From assembly GCA_036379955.1 (NCBI GenBank), contig DASVFR010000030.1, positions 1 through 64,000 on the forward strand: a stretch of 64,000 nucleotides of DNA. The letters run 5' to 3'. Positions 39,546 to 48,800 of the stretch are shown here, in pieces (the first letter of the stretch is position 1; every line of letters starts with the position of its first letter). The notes below the pieces were generated by a model. That model ran no database searches. It was not told the DNA's origin and saw only the letters and a program-made list of their open reading frames with translations. This DNA is from VRUE01 sp036379955. GTDB lineage: Bacteria > Actinomycetota > Thermoleophilia > Solirubrobacterales > 70-9. The position numbers and the translations under genes were made by a program.

Positions 39546-39575
39546 CCATTTGATCAAAAAGATTTGATCAAATGG
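39546..39575. promoter_or_regulatory. tandem palindromic operator upstream of MFS gene
   Basis: Two copies of the self-complementary TTTGATCAAA (39549-39558 and 39563-39572), 14 bp centre to centre, within a larger perfect inverted repeat (39546-39558 with 39563-39575). It is AT-rich in a GC-rich genome and lies in the gap between the divergent MFS and 39712 genes. It looks like a double site for a dimeric repressor on one DNA face. Confidence 0.6.
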
Positions 39576-39711
39576 ATTAAACCAAACAGCGGACGGGTCT
39601 CGGTTCGAAAAATCCCCGATTTTGCGCGGTGGCGGTCGCGTTTTCGCGATTATGTAAAGCGGACGAGTGTTCCCTCCAGATTTCCGGGCCATCTGCCGAT
39701 GTTGCCGTCCT

Positions 39712-39978
39712 ATGGGCCTGCCCCCGAACGCGGATCGGCGCCGCGAACGCGTCTTCCTGGAAACGGACCGCCACCGGATCACGGGCGAGATCACATTGCC
39801 TGCCGACGGCTACCAGAGCCGTTTCTCGGACGCGATCAACCGCGGCGACCTGGCCTTCCTACCGCTCACCGACGTCGAGATAGTCCCGATCGAGGGTGGC
39901 GAGTCGGCCCGGCGCGGATTCGTCGTCGTCGGCAAGGCGCACGTCAGGCTCGCCCACCCGGTCGAAGCCGGCGCCTAA
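39712..39978 (+). CDS. small conserved protein (DUF6812-like)
   Basis: 88 residues from the ATG at 39712. RVFLETDRHRITGEITLPAD, then YQSRFSDAINRGDLAFLPLT, then DVEIVPIEGGE and a hydrophobic closing strand look like a compact beta-barrel. The T-x-x-x-I-x-G-x-x-x-L-P pattern resembles small proteins annotated DUF6812 in Thermoleophilia; the name is from memory and tentative. It is divergent from the MFS gene and convergent with the membrane protein at 40008. Function unknown. Confidence 0.6.
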   Translation: MGLPPNADRRRERVFLETDRHRITGEITLPADGYQSRFSDAINRGDLAFLPLTDVEIVPIEGGESARRGFVVVGKAHVRLAHPVEAGA

Positions 39979-40007
39979 TAGGCGACGCAGTCAGGGTCGT
40001 CCGGGGG

Positions 40008-40283
40008 TTACGCCTGCGAGCGGCGCAGGCGCCCGCTGCGCGCGTGGGCGCTGACGTCGAAGAGGAAGCCGAGGACGACGATGAACCACTCGAAGCCGCT
40101 GACCCCGTTGGAGGAGCTCCACATCACGGCGTAGGCGAGGGTCGTCCAGGGCAGCAGGAAGAAGCCGAGGAAGGGGACGAACCAGCTGTCGAAGGCGCGG
40201 CTGAGCAGATCGGAGAAGAGCCAGAGCGCGAAGAGCGCCAGGCGGGGCGAGATCAGGGCGAAGAGGACGACGAAGCAGCCGAT
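40008..40283 (-). CDS. small membrane protein without a canonical start codon
   Basis: Reading the minus strand from 40283 gives a clean 91-codon frame ending TAA. IGCFVVLFALISPRLALFAL begins the first helix, then WFVPFLGFFLLPWTTLAYAV, then GFEWFIVVLGFLFDVSAHAR and a basic tail. Three hydrophobic segments and good codon use argue that it is real, but no ATG, GTG or TTG lies between the upstream in-frame stop and helix 1. Translation may begin at ATC (40283) or CTG, or a sequence error may hide the start. It is divergent from msrA. Confidence 0.6.
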   Translation of the reverse strand: MGCFVVLFALISPRLALFALWLFSDLLSRAFDSWFVPFLGFFLLPWTTLAYAVMWSSSNGVSGFEWFIVVLGFLFDVSAHARSGRLRRSQA

Positions 40284-40317
40284 GCGCCCACGCTACCGGC
40301 TCCCTAAGCTGGGAGGC

Positions 40318-40968
40318 GTGCTGTTCTCGAAGAAGACGCGGATGCCCTCGCCCGAGGAGGCGCTGCCGGGGCGAGCCGAGCCGGCCTTCGAGGTGCCCGA
40401 GCGCCACGCCGTGCTGGGCACGCCGCTGAAACCGCCGTTTCCGGACGGGATCGAGGCGGCCTACTTCGCCCTCGGCTGCTTCTGGGGCGCCGAGCGACTG
40501 TTCTGGGCGATCGACGGCGTCTACACGACGGCGGTCGGCTACATGAACGGGACGACGCCGAACCCGACGTACGAGGAGGTCTGCAGCGGCAAGACCGGCC
40601 ACGCCGAGGCGGTCCTCGTCGCCTTCGACCCGGCGAAGGTCTCCTACGCGGACCTGCTCAAGGTCTTCTTCGAGGAGCATGACCCGACCCAGGGCATGCG
40701 CCAGGGCAACGACGTCGGCACCCAGTACCGGTCCGGGATCTACTTCGTCGACGACGCCCAGCGGGCGACGGCGGAGATGGCGAAGCGGGCCTACGACGAG
40801 GACCTGCGAGCCGCGGGGCACGAGCCGGTCACGACCGAGGTCGAGCCCGCGGCGCCCTTCTACTACGCCGAGGAGTACCACCAGCAGTACCTGCACAAGG
40901 TGCCGAACGGCTACTGCGGCCTGGCCGGCACCGGCGTCACCTGTCGCATCCCGGCCGCTGCCCCCTGA
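40318..40968 (+). CDS. msrA: peptide-methionine (S)-S-oxide reductase
   Basis: 216 residues from a GTG. The catalytic block AYFALGCFWGAERLFWAIDG holds the essential Cys in GCFW near residue 56. VGYMNGTTPNPTYEEVCSGK, then GHAEAVLVAFDP, then FFEEHDPTQGMRQGNDVGTQ and YRSGIYF are all MsrA hallmarks. A resolving Cys lies near the C-terminus (NGYCGLAGTGVTCRIP). It repairs oxidised methionine using thioredoxin. A 35-residue N-terminal extension precedes the domain. A 45-bp palindromic repeat begins 10 bp after the stop. Confidence 0.95.
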   Translation: MLFSKKTRMPSPEEALPGRAEPAFEVPERHAVLGTPLKPPFPDGIEAAYFALGCFWGAERLFWAIDGVYTTAVGYMNGTTPNPTYEEVCSGKTGHAEAVLVAFDPAKVSYADLLKVFFEEHDPTQGMRQGNDVGTQYRSGIYFVDDAQRATAEMAKRAYDEDLRAAGHEPVTTEVEPAAPFYYAEEYHQQYLHKVPNGYCGLAGTGVTCRIPAAAP

Positions 40969-40977
40969 CCGCCCCCG

Positions 40978-41022
40978 GGTGCAACGCATAGTCCCCCTAT
41001 AGCGTGGAGAAAACGTTGCACC
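40978..41022. repeat. 45-bp palindromic repeat, copy 4
   Basis: GGTGCAACG (40978-40986) pairs with CGTTGCACC (41014-41022). The inner three bases of each arm have diverged from the other copies, but total length is again exactly 45 bp. It lies between msrA and the next gene on the same strand. Confidence 0.75.
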
Positions 41023-41069
41023 CGTGGAGAGGGGGCGGCGCCCGGCGCTGCGAATAGCATTCCGCGCCC

Positions 41070-43244
41070 GTGACTCCCTCCTTCGGCTCCTACGTCGGCG
41101 GCTGCCTCGCCGTGATCGGCATCGTCAGCGCCGTCGCCCTCGGCGGCTACTGGCTGCGGCGCTGGATCGTGCCCGAATTCTCCGGCGCCCTCGCCCGCCT
41201 CGCCGACGCGACGATCGCCGTCGCCCTGCTGATCCTCTCGCTCGAGCTGCTCGGCTCGCTGAGCATCCTCGAGACCGGCTGGATCGTCGTCGTCTGCATC
41301 GCCGTCGGCCTCGGCGCCGCCCTGCTCGGCTGGTGGCGGGCGCCGGCAGAGTCGCGCGCGGTGAGCGCGCCCGGAGTGCAGACCGCGGCGCTGCTGATCG
41401 CGCTCGGGGTTGCCTCCTGGGCCTTCGCCGAGTGGACGTTCCCGTCGCTGCAGGGGCTGGATTTCGGCATGTACGGCGGCGACACGACCTGGTACCACAT
41501 GCCCTTCGCGGCGCGGATCGCGCAGGAAGGCTCCACGGTTCACCTGCTCTACACCGACCCGCTGCGGCTCGCCGCCTGGTTCTACCCGCAGAGCTCGGAA
41601 CTGATCCACGGCAGCGCGATCGTCATCTTCAAGAGCGATTGGCTCTCGCCGCTGATCAACCTCGTCTGGCTCTCGATCGGGCTGCTCGCGGCCTGGTGCG
41701 TTGGGCGGCCCTACAAGGTCGGCCCGGCGACGCTGGTCGCCTCGGCGCTCGTCTTCTCGGCCGGGGTGATGATCGAAACGCAGCCGGGGGAGGGGCGCAA
41801 CGACGTCATGGGCCTCGCCTTCCTGCTCGCCTTCGCCGCCTTCCTGATCAACGGCCACCAGCGCCGGGCGCCGGTGGAGGGGGCGGTCCAGGACGCGCCC
41901 GAGGCGGGCGCGGCGCTGCTCGACAAGGGGCCGCTGATCCTCGCCGGGATCGCGGCCGGGATCGCGATCTCGGTCAAGCTGCCGCTGCTGGCGCCGGTCG
42001 GCGCGACCGCGGTCGGGATGGTGTTGGTCAGCGGCCGCGGCCGGCGGCTGATGACCGCCGCGGCGATCGGCATCCCGGCCTTCGTCGTCGGCGGCTACTG
42101 GTACGTGAAGGCGGCGATCCAGACCGGCGGCAACCCGATCCCGGCGATCGGCTGGGGGCCGCTGCACCTGCCGCGCCCCGACCAGATGCCGCTCGACCCG
42201 CGACCGCGCTTCGCCGTCGCCCACTACCTCGGCGAGCCGACGATCTACCGCCGCTGGTTCTTCCCGCAGCTCGACAACGCGCTCGGGCCGCTCTGGCCGC
42301 TGATCCTGATCGTCGCGGTCGCCGCCGCCGTCTACATCGCGGTCCGCTCGCGCAGCAAGGTCCTGCGCGTGCTCGGCGTCGCGGCGCTGATCACGGCTGC
42401 GGTCTACCTCGTCACGCCGCTGACCGCGGCCGGGCAGGAGGGCTCACCGACCGGCTTCTTCACCAACACCCGCTATCTGATGCCCGGGCTGCTGCTCGCC
42501 CTGACGATGGTGCCGATCGCGCGGCCGCTGCGCGCCCCCGACAGCCGCGCCTGGCAGACACTGCTCTTCTTCACCGGGGTCTACGCGATCACGGTGCTGA
42601 CCACGCCGCGCTGGTACCCCGGCTACATCGTCGGCACGGTGTTCCTCACCCTGGCCTTCGTCTGGGCGCCGGCGGGCCTGGCGATGGGACGCTCGCGGGG
42701 ATCGGTCGGGCGCGGGGCCGTGGCGCTGGTCGCGGGCGGGATCGTGCTGCTCGCCGTGGTGCTGGGGCGGGCTCAGGAGGCGCAGTACGCCGAGCAGCAC
42801 TACACCCGGGTGACGCCGTTCCTGCAGGACGGTGGGCCGCAGGAAGCCTACGCCTACGCCCGCAAGCTGCACGACCAGCGGATCGGGATCGCCGGCTCGG
42901 GCGAGATCTTCTTCGGCCAGTACGGCTTCTACGGCGCCGACGACACCAACCACGTCCAGTACATCGGGGCGGAAGGCCCGGACGGCACGTATCGGCTGGC
43001 GACCAGCTGCCGCCAGTTCCGTCGCCTGATCAACGAAGGCGAATACGACTACCTGATCGTCAGCCAGGCCACGCAGGACTCGCGCGAATCCGAATACTGG
43101 TATCCGATCTACGCCTGGCTGAAGACCGACCCGGCGCTGAAAGAGGTCGTCGCCGAGCCGCAGATCACGCCGCAGCCGGACTACGTGTTCAAGGTCAACG
43201 GGAGGCTCGGCCCGGCCGGGTGCGCCGACCTCGGCGCGGGCTAA
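41070..43244 (+). CDS. large polytopic membrane protein, possible GT-C glycosyltransferase
   Basis: 724 residues from a GTG, with roughly 12-13 hydrophobic helices spread to about residue 560 and a soluble C-terminal 150 residues. After the third helix there is an exposed loop, GLDFGMYGGDTTWYHMPFAA near 130, with acidic residues where GT-C glycosyltransferases keep their catalytic Asp. Another loop reads SAGVMIETQPGEGRNDVMGL near 230. The pattern fits a dolichyl/polyprenyl-phosphate sugar-dependent transferase or a mannosyltransferase-like protein. No hallmark motif proves it. It ends 8 bp before a strong bidirectional hairpin. Confidence 0.65.
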   Translation: MTPSFGSYVGGCLAVIGIVSAVALGGYWLRRWIVPEFSGALARLADATIAVALLILSLELLGSLSILETGWIVVVCIAVGLGAALLGWWRAPAESRAVSAPGVQTAALLIALGVASWAFAEWTFPSLQGLDFGMYGGDTTWYHMPFAARIAQEGSTVHLLYTDPLRLAAWFYPQSSELIHGSAIVIFKSDWLSPLINLVWLSIGLLAAWCVGRPYKVGPATLVASALVFSAGVMIETQPGEGRNDVMGLAFLLAFAAFLINGHQRRAPVEGAVQDAPEAGAALLDKGPLILAGIAAGIAISVKLPLLAPVGATAVGMVLVSGRGRRLMTAAAIGIPAFVVGGYWYVKAAIQTGGNPIPAIGWGPLHLPRPDQMPLDPRPRFAVAHYLGEPTIYRRWFFPQLDNALGPLWPLILIVAVAAAVYIAVRSRSKVLRVLGVAALITAAVYLVTPLTAAGQEGSPTGFFTNTRYLMPGLLLALTMVPIARPLRAPDSRAWQTLLFFTGVYAITVLTTPRWYPGYIVGTVFLTLAFVWAPAGLAMGRSRGSVGRGAVALVAGGIVLLAVVLGRAQEAQYAEQHYTRVTPFLQDGGPQEAYAYARKLHDQRIGIAGSGEIFFGQYGFYGADDTNHVQYIGAEGPDGTYRLATSCRQFRRLINEGEYDYLIVSQATQDSRESEYWYPIYAWLKTDPALKEVVAEPQITPQPDYVFKVNGRLGPAGCADLGAG

Positions 43245-43252
43245 ACCCCGGT

Positions 43253-43301
43253 GCCGACGGGCCGAAAAGCGCTCTATATCAGCGCTTTTCGGCCCGTCGG
43301 C
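43253..43301. terminator. bidirectional hairpin terminator
   Basis: A perfect 21-bp stem (43253-43273 with 43281-43301) and a 7-base loop CTATATC, lying between two convergent stop codons (43244 and 43313). AAAA/TTTT runs lie inside the stem. The shape and position suit a shared terminator. Confidence 0.75.
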
Positions 43302-43312
43302 GACGTGGCTGC

Positions 43313-44113
43313 TCAGACCGGCGTCAGGGCGTGCTCGCGGATCAGCTCGGCCGAGCGCTCGGGCTGCTCCCACCAGAACATGTGGCCGACGCCCTCGAGC
43401 ATCTCGAGCCGGGCGGGGATCAGCGAGGCGATCTCGCGCCCGTTGGCGGGGCCGAGCAGGCGGTCGGCGTCGCCGTGGATGACGAGGGTGGGGAGCTCGA
43501 TCCGGTTGAGGCGCTCGGCCGTGTCGTGCGCCCCGCAGGCGCGCATCTGCTGTAGGACGACCGGTTGCGGCGCCGGCAGCGCCGAGCCCATCTCGACGAA
43601 GGCCGCGTAGTTCGCCTCGTCGGCGCGGAAGCCGGGGGAGAGGTTGATCTCCCACATCGCCCGGAAGACCCGATCGGCCTCGCCGGAGGCGTAGGCGGCG
43701 CCGAGCATCTGCAGGTCCTCGGGCGCCATCAGCTCGCCGTTCGGGCCACCGCAGTAGCTGGCGCCGATCGTCAGCGTGCGGATCCGCTCGGGGTGGGCGA
43801 GGGCAAGCTCCTGGGCGATCATCCCGCCCATCGAGATGCCGACCACGTGCGCGGTCTCGATCTCCAGCGCGTCGAGCAGCGCCGCCGCGTCGCCGGCCAT
43901 GTCGGCGATCGTGAAGGGCAGCTCGGCCTCGCCGGAGAGCCCCATGCCGCGATTGTCGAAGACGATGCACTCGAAGGAGCGCTCCAGCTCGGCGAGGAAG
44001 GGCCGCCCCCAGGTCAGGTGCGTGGCGCTCATCCCCTGGATCAGCAGCATCGGCTCGCCCTCGCCCGCGCGTAGGTAGTGCAGCTCCGTGCCCCCGGCGT
44101 CGACCTTCGGCAT
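43313..44113 (-). CDS. alpha/beta hydrolase
   Basis: 266 residues from the ATG at 44111-44113. Motifs are LIQGMSATHLTWGRPFLAEL, CIVFDNRGMGLSGEAELPF, nucleophile elbow VVGISMGGMIAQELALAHPE (Ser in GISMG), VIHGDADRLLGPANG (acid Asp) and GVGHMFWWEQPERSAEL (His), so the triad is complete. It is in the same broad group as the hydrolase at 34645 (esterases, lactonases, C-C hydrolases). Substrate unknown. Convergent with the large membrane protein and divergent from tRNA-Arg. Confidence 0.85.
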   Translation of the reverse strand: MPKVDAGGTELHYLRAGEGEPMLLIQGMSATHLTWGRPFLAELERSFECIVFDNRGMGLSGEAELPFTIADMAGDAAALLDALEIETAHVVGISMGGMIAQELALAHPERIRTLTIGASYCGGPNGELMAPEDLQMLGAAYASGEADRVFRAMWEINLSPGFRADEANYAAFVEMGSALPAPQPVVLQQMRACGAHDTAERLNRIELPTLVIHGDADRLLGPANGREIASLIPARLEMLEGVGHMFWWEQPERSAELIREHALTPV

Positions 44114-44166
44114 CGCGGGGCGATGGTACGCGATTCGCCTTGCCAAGGCCTAATCTAGGCGAGTTC

Positions 44167-44239
44167 GCCCCCGTAGCTCAGTGGACAGAGCACCGGCCTT
44201 CTAAGCCGATGGTCGCTGGTTCGAATCCAGCCGGGGGCG
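44167..44239 (+). tRNA. tRNA-Arg (anticodon UCU)
   Basis: 73 nt. Acceptor GCCCCCG pairs with CGGGGGC (44232-44238), with G73. D-arm GCTC...GAGC. Anticodon loop CTTCTAA gives TCT. T-loop TTCGAAT. It is followed by about 1.6 kb of orphan genes including an excisionase-like HTH protein, the usual company of a tRNA integration site. Confidence 0.93.
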
Positions 44240-44445
44240 TGAACGGCTGCGGCGACCAGCGTTTCTTCCGGTGGTCGAACCCATCGGGTGCGCGTGCCTC
44301 GCCGTCGCGCCGCGTGCGGGAGCGCCACGAGCTGTCGGCGATCAGATTGGGGCCGTTAGCATCGCGCCTCAGTGTCTCAGGCCGAGCCAGCCGCACACTC
44401 GGATCGTCGCGCTCACGCAGGCTTCCGAGCGAGCGTGTCGACCCA
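44240..44445. other. non-coding stretch after tRNA-Arg
   Basis: About 200 bp without a convincing frame on either strand. Composition is ordinary; I see no copy of the tRNA 3' end, no inverted repeat and no phage-type gene here. It may be eroded island sequence. Confidence 0.4.
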
Positions 44446-44556
44446 ATGCGCGCTCGGCTCGTCTGCGGCCCGGGCAAGGCTGGCTATTGCGAGGATGGCG
44501 ATGTGCTTTGGGACGAGGATGGCGAGGCATGGGTGTTCGTGCCAGCGGTGGATTAG
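44446..44556 (+). CDS. possible 36-residue protein
   Basis: ATG-initiated short frame: MRARLVCGPGKAGYCEDGDV followed by LWDEDGEAWVFVPAVD. The alternation of Gly/Asp turns and aromatic strands (DGDVLWDEDGEAWVFVP) looks like real protein more than chance, but the length is tiny and no clear ribosome site is visible. It is convergent with the gene at 44553, overlapping it by 4 bp. Confidence 0.35.
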   Translation: MRARLVCGPGKAGYCEDGDVLWDEDGEAWVFVPAVD

Positions 44557-45113
44557 CCGGCGACGTCCGCGAAATCCTCATGCCCGAAGCGAGCGCCGCT
44601 GAACAGGGCCGCCAGCTTGTACTTGAGATGAATCGCGGCGACCTCTGATAGCTGAGCTATCCGGTTCTCCTCCAAGTAGTCGTGATGGAGCGTGACCGAC
44701 GCGTAGAGAAGCGCCAGGCTCTCTGGGAGGCCTACGTCCTCGATTGGCGGCAGATAGAAGTAGCTGACGAGGTGATCGTATTTGCGTAGGTCAGCCAGAG
44801 AGGCTTCTTTCACGACTCCGGCTTCGACGAGGTGCTCGACGCTGAGCACGGGCGCGACCATGCGGACGGGGTGGGCGTAGCCCTCTGCCCCTTGAGCGAT
44901 AAAGCTGCAAGTCGGGCTGAGGAGCATTCCGAAACCCGACTCGAAGGGGCCGGCAAGAAACTTCCGCTTCCCCTCTTCGTGATCGATCGCCTCGGGTGGG
45001 AAGGGGTAGCCGAGAGGCACATTCTCGAACAGGTCGCCCTGCCGCAGATAAGCGGTGCGACTCGTGTAGTAATCGCCGTCCTTCGGGCGCCGCTCCCAGT
45101 CCTTGACTGCCAC
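44553..45113 (-). CDS. hypothetical protein of tRNA-Arg island
   Basis: 186-residue soluble protein (DYYTSRTAYLRQGDLFENVP near the start, FGMLLSPTCSFIAQGAEGYA near 61, YDHLVSYFYLPPIEDVGLPE near 110). It has one Cys, many Tyr, and no signal or membrane segment. The LLSPTCSFIAQ line recalls small proteins in phage islands that follow HTH genes, but I do not recognise a family. It lies 34 bp downstream of the HTH gene on the same strand, so the two probably form a two-gene unit. Confidence 0.6.
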   Translation of the reverse strand: MAVKDWERRPKDGDYYTSRTAYLRQGDLFENVPLGYPFPPEAIDHEEGKRKFLAGPFESGFGMLLSPTCSFIAQGAEGYAHPVRMVAPVLSVEHLVEAGVVKEASLADLRKYDHLVSYFYLPPIEDVGLPESLALLYASVTLHHDYLEENRIAQLSEVAAIHLKYKLAALFSGARFGHEDFADVAG

Positions 45114-45147
45114 CGGACCACGCTACCGCGCGGCCCGGCGAGATGAG

Positions 45148-45411
45148 TCAGGCGTCGTAGTCCTCGTCGGTCAAAATTTCACGCTTGGACGGCTCCTGGC
45201 GCCGGGCCGGGAGCTCAGTGTCCGGAGCGAATTGGCTCCACATCTCCTCGCGCATCCGGTCGACGTCCTCCTTGCGGAAGCGCCGGAAGCCCGAGCCTGG
45301 CAGGCGAACAGCCTTCAGGGTGCCTTTTTTCTCGAGGTTGCGGACCGTGTTCTCGTGGACTCCCAGTTCCTTGGCGGTCTCCCTGACGTTGAGGAAGTCG
45401 GTTCTAGCCAT
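45148..45411 (-). CDS. excisionase/MerR-like helix-turn-helix protein
   Basis: 87 residues from an ATG with a strong GGAGG ribosome site. The N-terminal half is an excisionase-type winged HTH: FLNVRETAKELGVHENTVRN, then LEKKGTLKAVRLPGSGFRRF, then RKEDVDRM. The C-terminal half is charged and probably unstructured (RRQEPSKREILTDEDYDA). Such proteins act as recombination directionality factors or small regulators. It is the first gene of a pair with 44553, beside tRNA-Arg, but no integrase is present. An upstream frame extension is AT-rich leader, not coding. Confidence 0.8.
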   Translation of the reverse strand: MARTDFLNVRETAKELGVHENTVRNLEKKGTLKAVRLPGSGFRRFRKEDVDRMREEMWSQFAPDTELPARRQEPSKREILTDEDYDA

Positions 45412-45811
45412 GAGTTCCTCCTTGAATTCATTTGTAGCCACTATAACCACATTGGGCTCTCTATAAACTTTATCGAGTCTAGATAGTTTCATTGCTTAAT
45501 TGATTTTGTGGACTTTGTGCTAGCCTATCGGCATGTTCGAGCCGATCCATGACCGCAGGTTGAGCCGCAGATGACCGTCCACCGAAGGCCAAGCTCGAAG
45601 CTGTGAAGGAGGAGGCTGACGCGAGCAGCCCGCCGTTGCAGCTCGAAGTGGTTGATAGCTCTGAGGGCGAAGATCGCGCCTCGCATTGACCGAGTGCCGG
45701 GCCGTGCTCGCCCGAGTAACCCGGAGGCAAGCCTGGTCGAGTCGGCATAGGAGTTGCGCTCTCCACGCTGAGACACTCGCGGCCGTCAAGGCCGTGCCGG
45801 GCGTGCGCTGC
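45412..45811. other. 400-bp gap upstream of HTH gene
   Basis: No supported gene. The part next to the HTH gene (45412-45530) is conspicuously AT-rich, with TATAAC, TATAAA and TCTAGA motifs, and probably holds its promoter. The remainder (45530-45811) returns to high GC and has only weak frames on the minus strand with poor codon use. It separates the island from the 3' end of the S53 peptidase gene. Confidence 0.5.
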
Positions 45812-48800
45812 TCAGTCGAACGTCGCCACTAGTTCTTCGGCGGAGCTCATCGGCAGGGTGCAGGTGCTGGTGGCAGCTTCGATGGAGCCGGTGCAGGTGC
45901 CCGCGCCCGTGCTCCAGGTGACCTTTGTCGTGCCACTGCCGAGCTTGACTTCGATTTCGACGTTTTCGCCGGAGTGGAAGCTCGCGGATTGGCTGTCGCA
46001 GACGTAGCCGCACAGCAAGCCGGCAGGCTTGGACTTGATCGAGCCCTGTCCGCTGCCCTCCTTGGCGAGGGAGAGCGTGTATCGGGTGTCGGGGGCAAAT
46101 TCCGCTTCGATTTCGTGGTCTTCGCTCATGTCGAGCGTGCAGGTCGGTTCGGAACCGGCGCAGTCGCCCAGCCACTGGACGAAGTGGTTGTGCATGGTTG
46201 CCGTCTCCTTGACCGTGACGTCGCCTTCCATGAAGACGGCTTCCGCCCCTGAGCAATTGAAGGGGCAGAAGATGCCGCTTGGGGAGGTCTGGACCTTGCC
46301 AAGGCCGCTGCCGGCCTTGCCGAGGGTGAGGCGGTGCGTGGTGACGAAGACCGCCTCCACTTCCTTTGCTTCGCCCATGCTCACCGTGCACTGGCGCCCC
46401 TGGACCCCGCCGGCGTCGCAGTGCCTCCAGGAGCGGAAGAGCGAGCTTGGGTCGGGGCTGGCAGTAAGCGTGACCTCGGTTCCTTCATCGAATTCGTCGG
46501 AGCAGAACGGATCGCAGCTGATCAGCCCCGGTGAGCTGGTAACGGAGCCGAGGCCGCTGCCTTCTCTGCTTACGGTAAGCGTGAACTTGGGTGCCGACGC
46601 GGCGACGGTCACCAGGTGGGAGATTTTGGCGGTTTCCTCTTCGTCGTCGGCGAGCGTCAGCGTCACGGTGTAGTCGCCGCCGTTGGCGTAGGTGTGGGAG
46701 GGAGTCGCGCCTGTGCCGTGAGAGCCGTCGCCGAAGTCCCATTCGTAGCTTTCGATCGTGTGGTCCGGATCGCTCGAACCCGAGGCGTCGAAACCGATCG
46801 GCTTTCCGGCGTGGGGGACATCGGGTTCGAAGGTGAAGGAACCGAGCACGGACGCGGTCTCGTGCTCGGCGAGGGCGTAGTAAGGCGCCTGCTGTCCTTC
46901 AGGGGCGCTCAGCGTGCTGGCAACCGCCATGCAGGCTTTGGGCTGGGGGCACGAGACGGCTTCGAAATAAGCTTCGTGCCACCATCCGGCGGGCGCGGAG
47001 GGGATCGTGATTTCCGGAATAGACCAGGTCGACCCTTCCCAGCGCTCGACCAGCGGTCGCCACCCTCCACCGCTTTCGTAGTACGTACCGGCCGCCGTGC
47101 AAGAACCGGCGGTTGCGCAGGAAACGCCGGAGAAGGCCCCTTCTCCTTGCGGGGTTGGGGTCGATTGCGAAACCCATTTGACCCCGTTCCAACGCTCGGC
47201 CAGCGTCACCAGCGACGGGCCGCTTTGGAAGTATCCGACGGCGCTGCATTGCGACGGCGAGCTGCAGGAGACCTGGGCCAGGTCGGTCAGCACCTGCGTT
47301 CCCGGGTTTGGCGTTTCGTGAATCGTCCAGGCGCCGTCGACCAGGTGCACCGCCAGCGTCCTTTCAGTGCCCGCGCTCTGGTAGGAGCCCACCGCCACGC
47401 AGGTCGTCGAGGTGGGGCAGGAGACCCCGGTCAGGCGGCTGGCGGATGCGGAGCCCGGGTTAGGGGCCGATTCGATCGTCCATTCGCTGCCGTCCCAGTG
47501 CTCTGCCAGTGTCTTTTGCACGTTCGAGGCATTCCTGTAGCTGCCGACGGCGACGCAGTTGGCGGCCGAGGTGCAGGAGACGCTCTCCAGCCTGGCCTCG
47601 GTGCCGCCGGCAGGCTCGGCTGGTGACGTGATCACCCATTCGCTGCCGTCCCAGTGCTCCGCCAAGGGCTTCACGGTTTCGCTGGGGTCCCGGTAGCGAC
47701 CGACGGCGACACAGTCTTCGTTCGGGGTGCACGATACGCCCAGGAAGAACGCGTACCATTCGTGTTTCCAGCCTTCGTCGAGACCCGGCGGGTCGGGGGT
47801 GGTCATCGGCGACCACGATTTGCCGTCCCAGAACTCGGCCAAGGTGGCTCGCGTGTGGACGTCGAGGCTCCAGTTTTCACCCACCGCCACGCACCGGTTC
47901 GCCTGCATGCAAGAGACGCCAAAGGGCCGGTAGCCGTTGCCGGAGTTCGGCGGCTGGGGTAAGTAGTCGGCGGTCCAATCGGGCGGTCCGGTCGTGAACG
48001 AGCCGGGTTTGCCATAGACGGTGCCGGCGGCGTTGTGGGCGACGATTCGGTAGCGGTATTCGGTGGCTCCTTCGAGGCCGCCTACCGGGGCGGTCACTTC
48101 GACGCTTTTGGTCGCGGCTTTCAGCACTCCCGCCTTCACCGGGGACTTGTGTCCATAGGAGGCCGTCGGCCCGTATTCGAAGTAGTAAGTGGAGTCGAGG
48201 CCTTCTGGGTTGACCGTCGCGTGAAGCGTCGCGCTCGAGGCATGGATTTCATTCGCGATCCCGGTGCTGACCGTCGGCGGCGTGGTGCCAAAGGTGCGAT
48301 CGACGCCGGGAGAGGTTTTCCCGGAGGCGACGGCGACGATTCGGTAGTGGTAGGTCGTCTGCCCTTTCAGGCCTTCGATCGTCTGCGCGACGTCGACGTA
48401 TTCGGAGCCGGCGCCGACGCTAGCGTCGGGAATCGGCACGCTGGTGCCGTAGGCGGTGGTTTCGCCGTATTCGAAGCGGTATTTGGTCGGCACGCCCTGC
48501 GGGTCGATCGTGCCGTGCAGAGCTGCCGTCGTCGTCGATTCGACGGTCGCCAGTTCGGTGACAGCGACCGGAAGCGATTGCGGCCCGTCGGGGGTTCCCC
48601 AGCCGGTCGGGCCGTCGTACCCGGCGTCGGCCTGGCAGAGGTAAGCCCCCTCGAACCCGGTTTCGCTTTCGGCGGCGCAGAGACCGTTTTCCCCTTCGAT
48701 CACATCGAACAAAGCGCCGTTGTTGCCCGCTCTGGTGAAACCACTTGGCCCGGTGGCGCGGAAGGTGCCCGTGGAGAGCGCCTCGATTCCGGCAACAAGC

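Noticed and set aside
41024..43555. 843-codon frame overlapping the large membrane protein
   Set aside because: Out-of-phase Arg-rich translation that runs through an obvious terminator hairpin and into the next gene.
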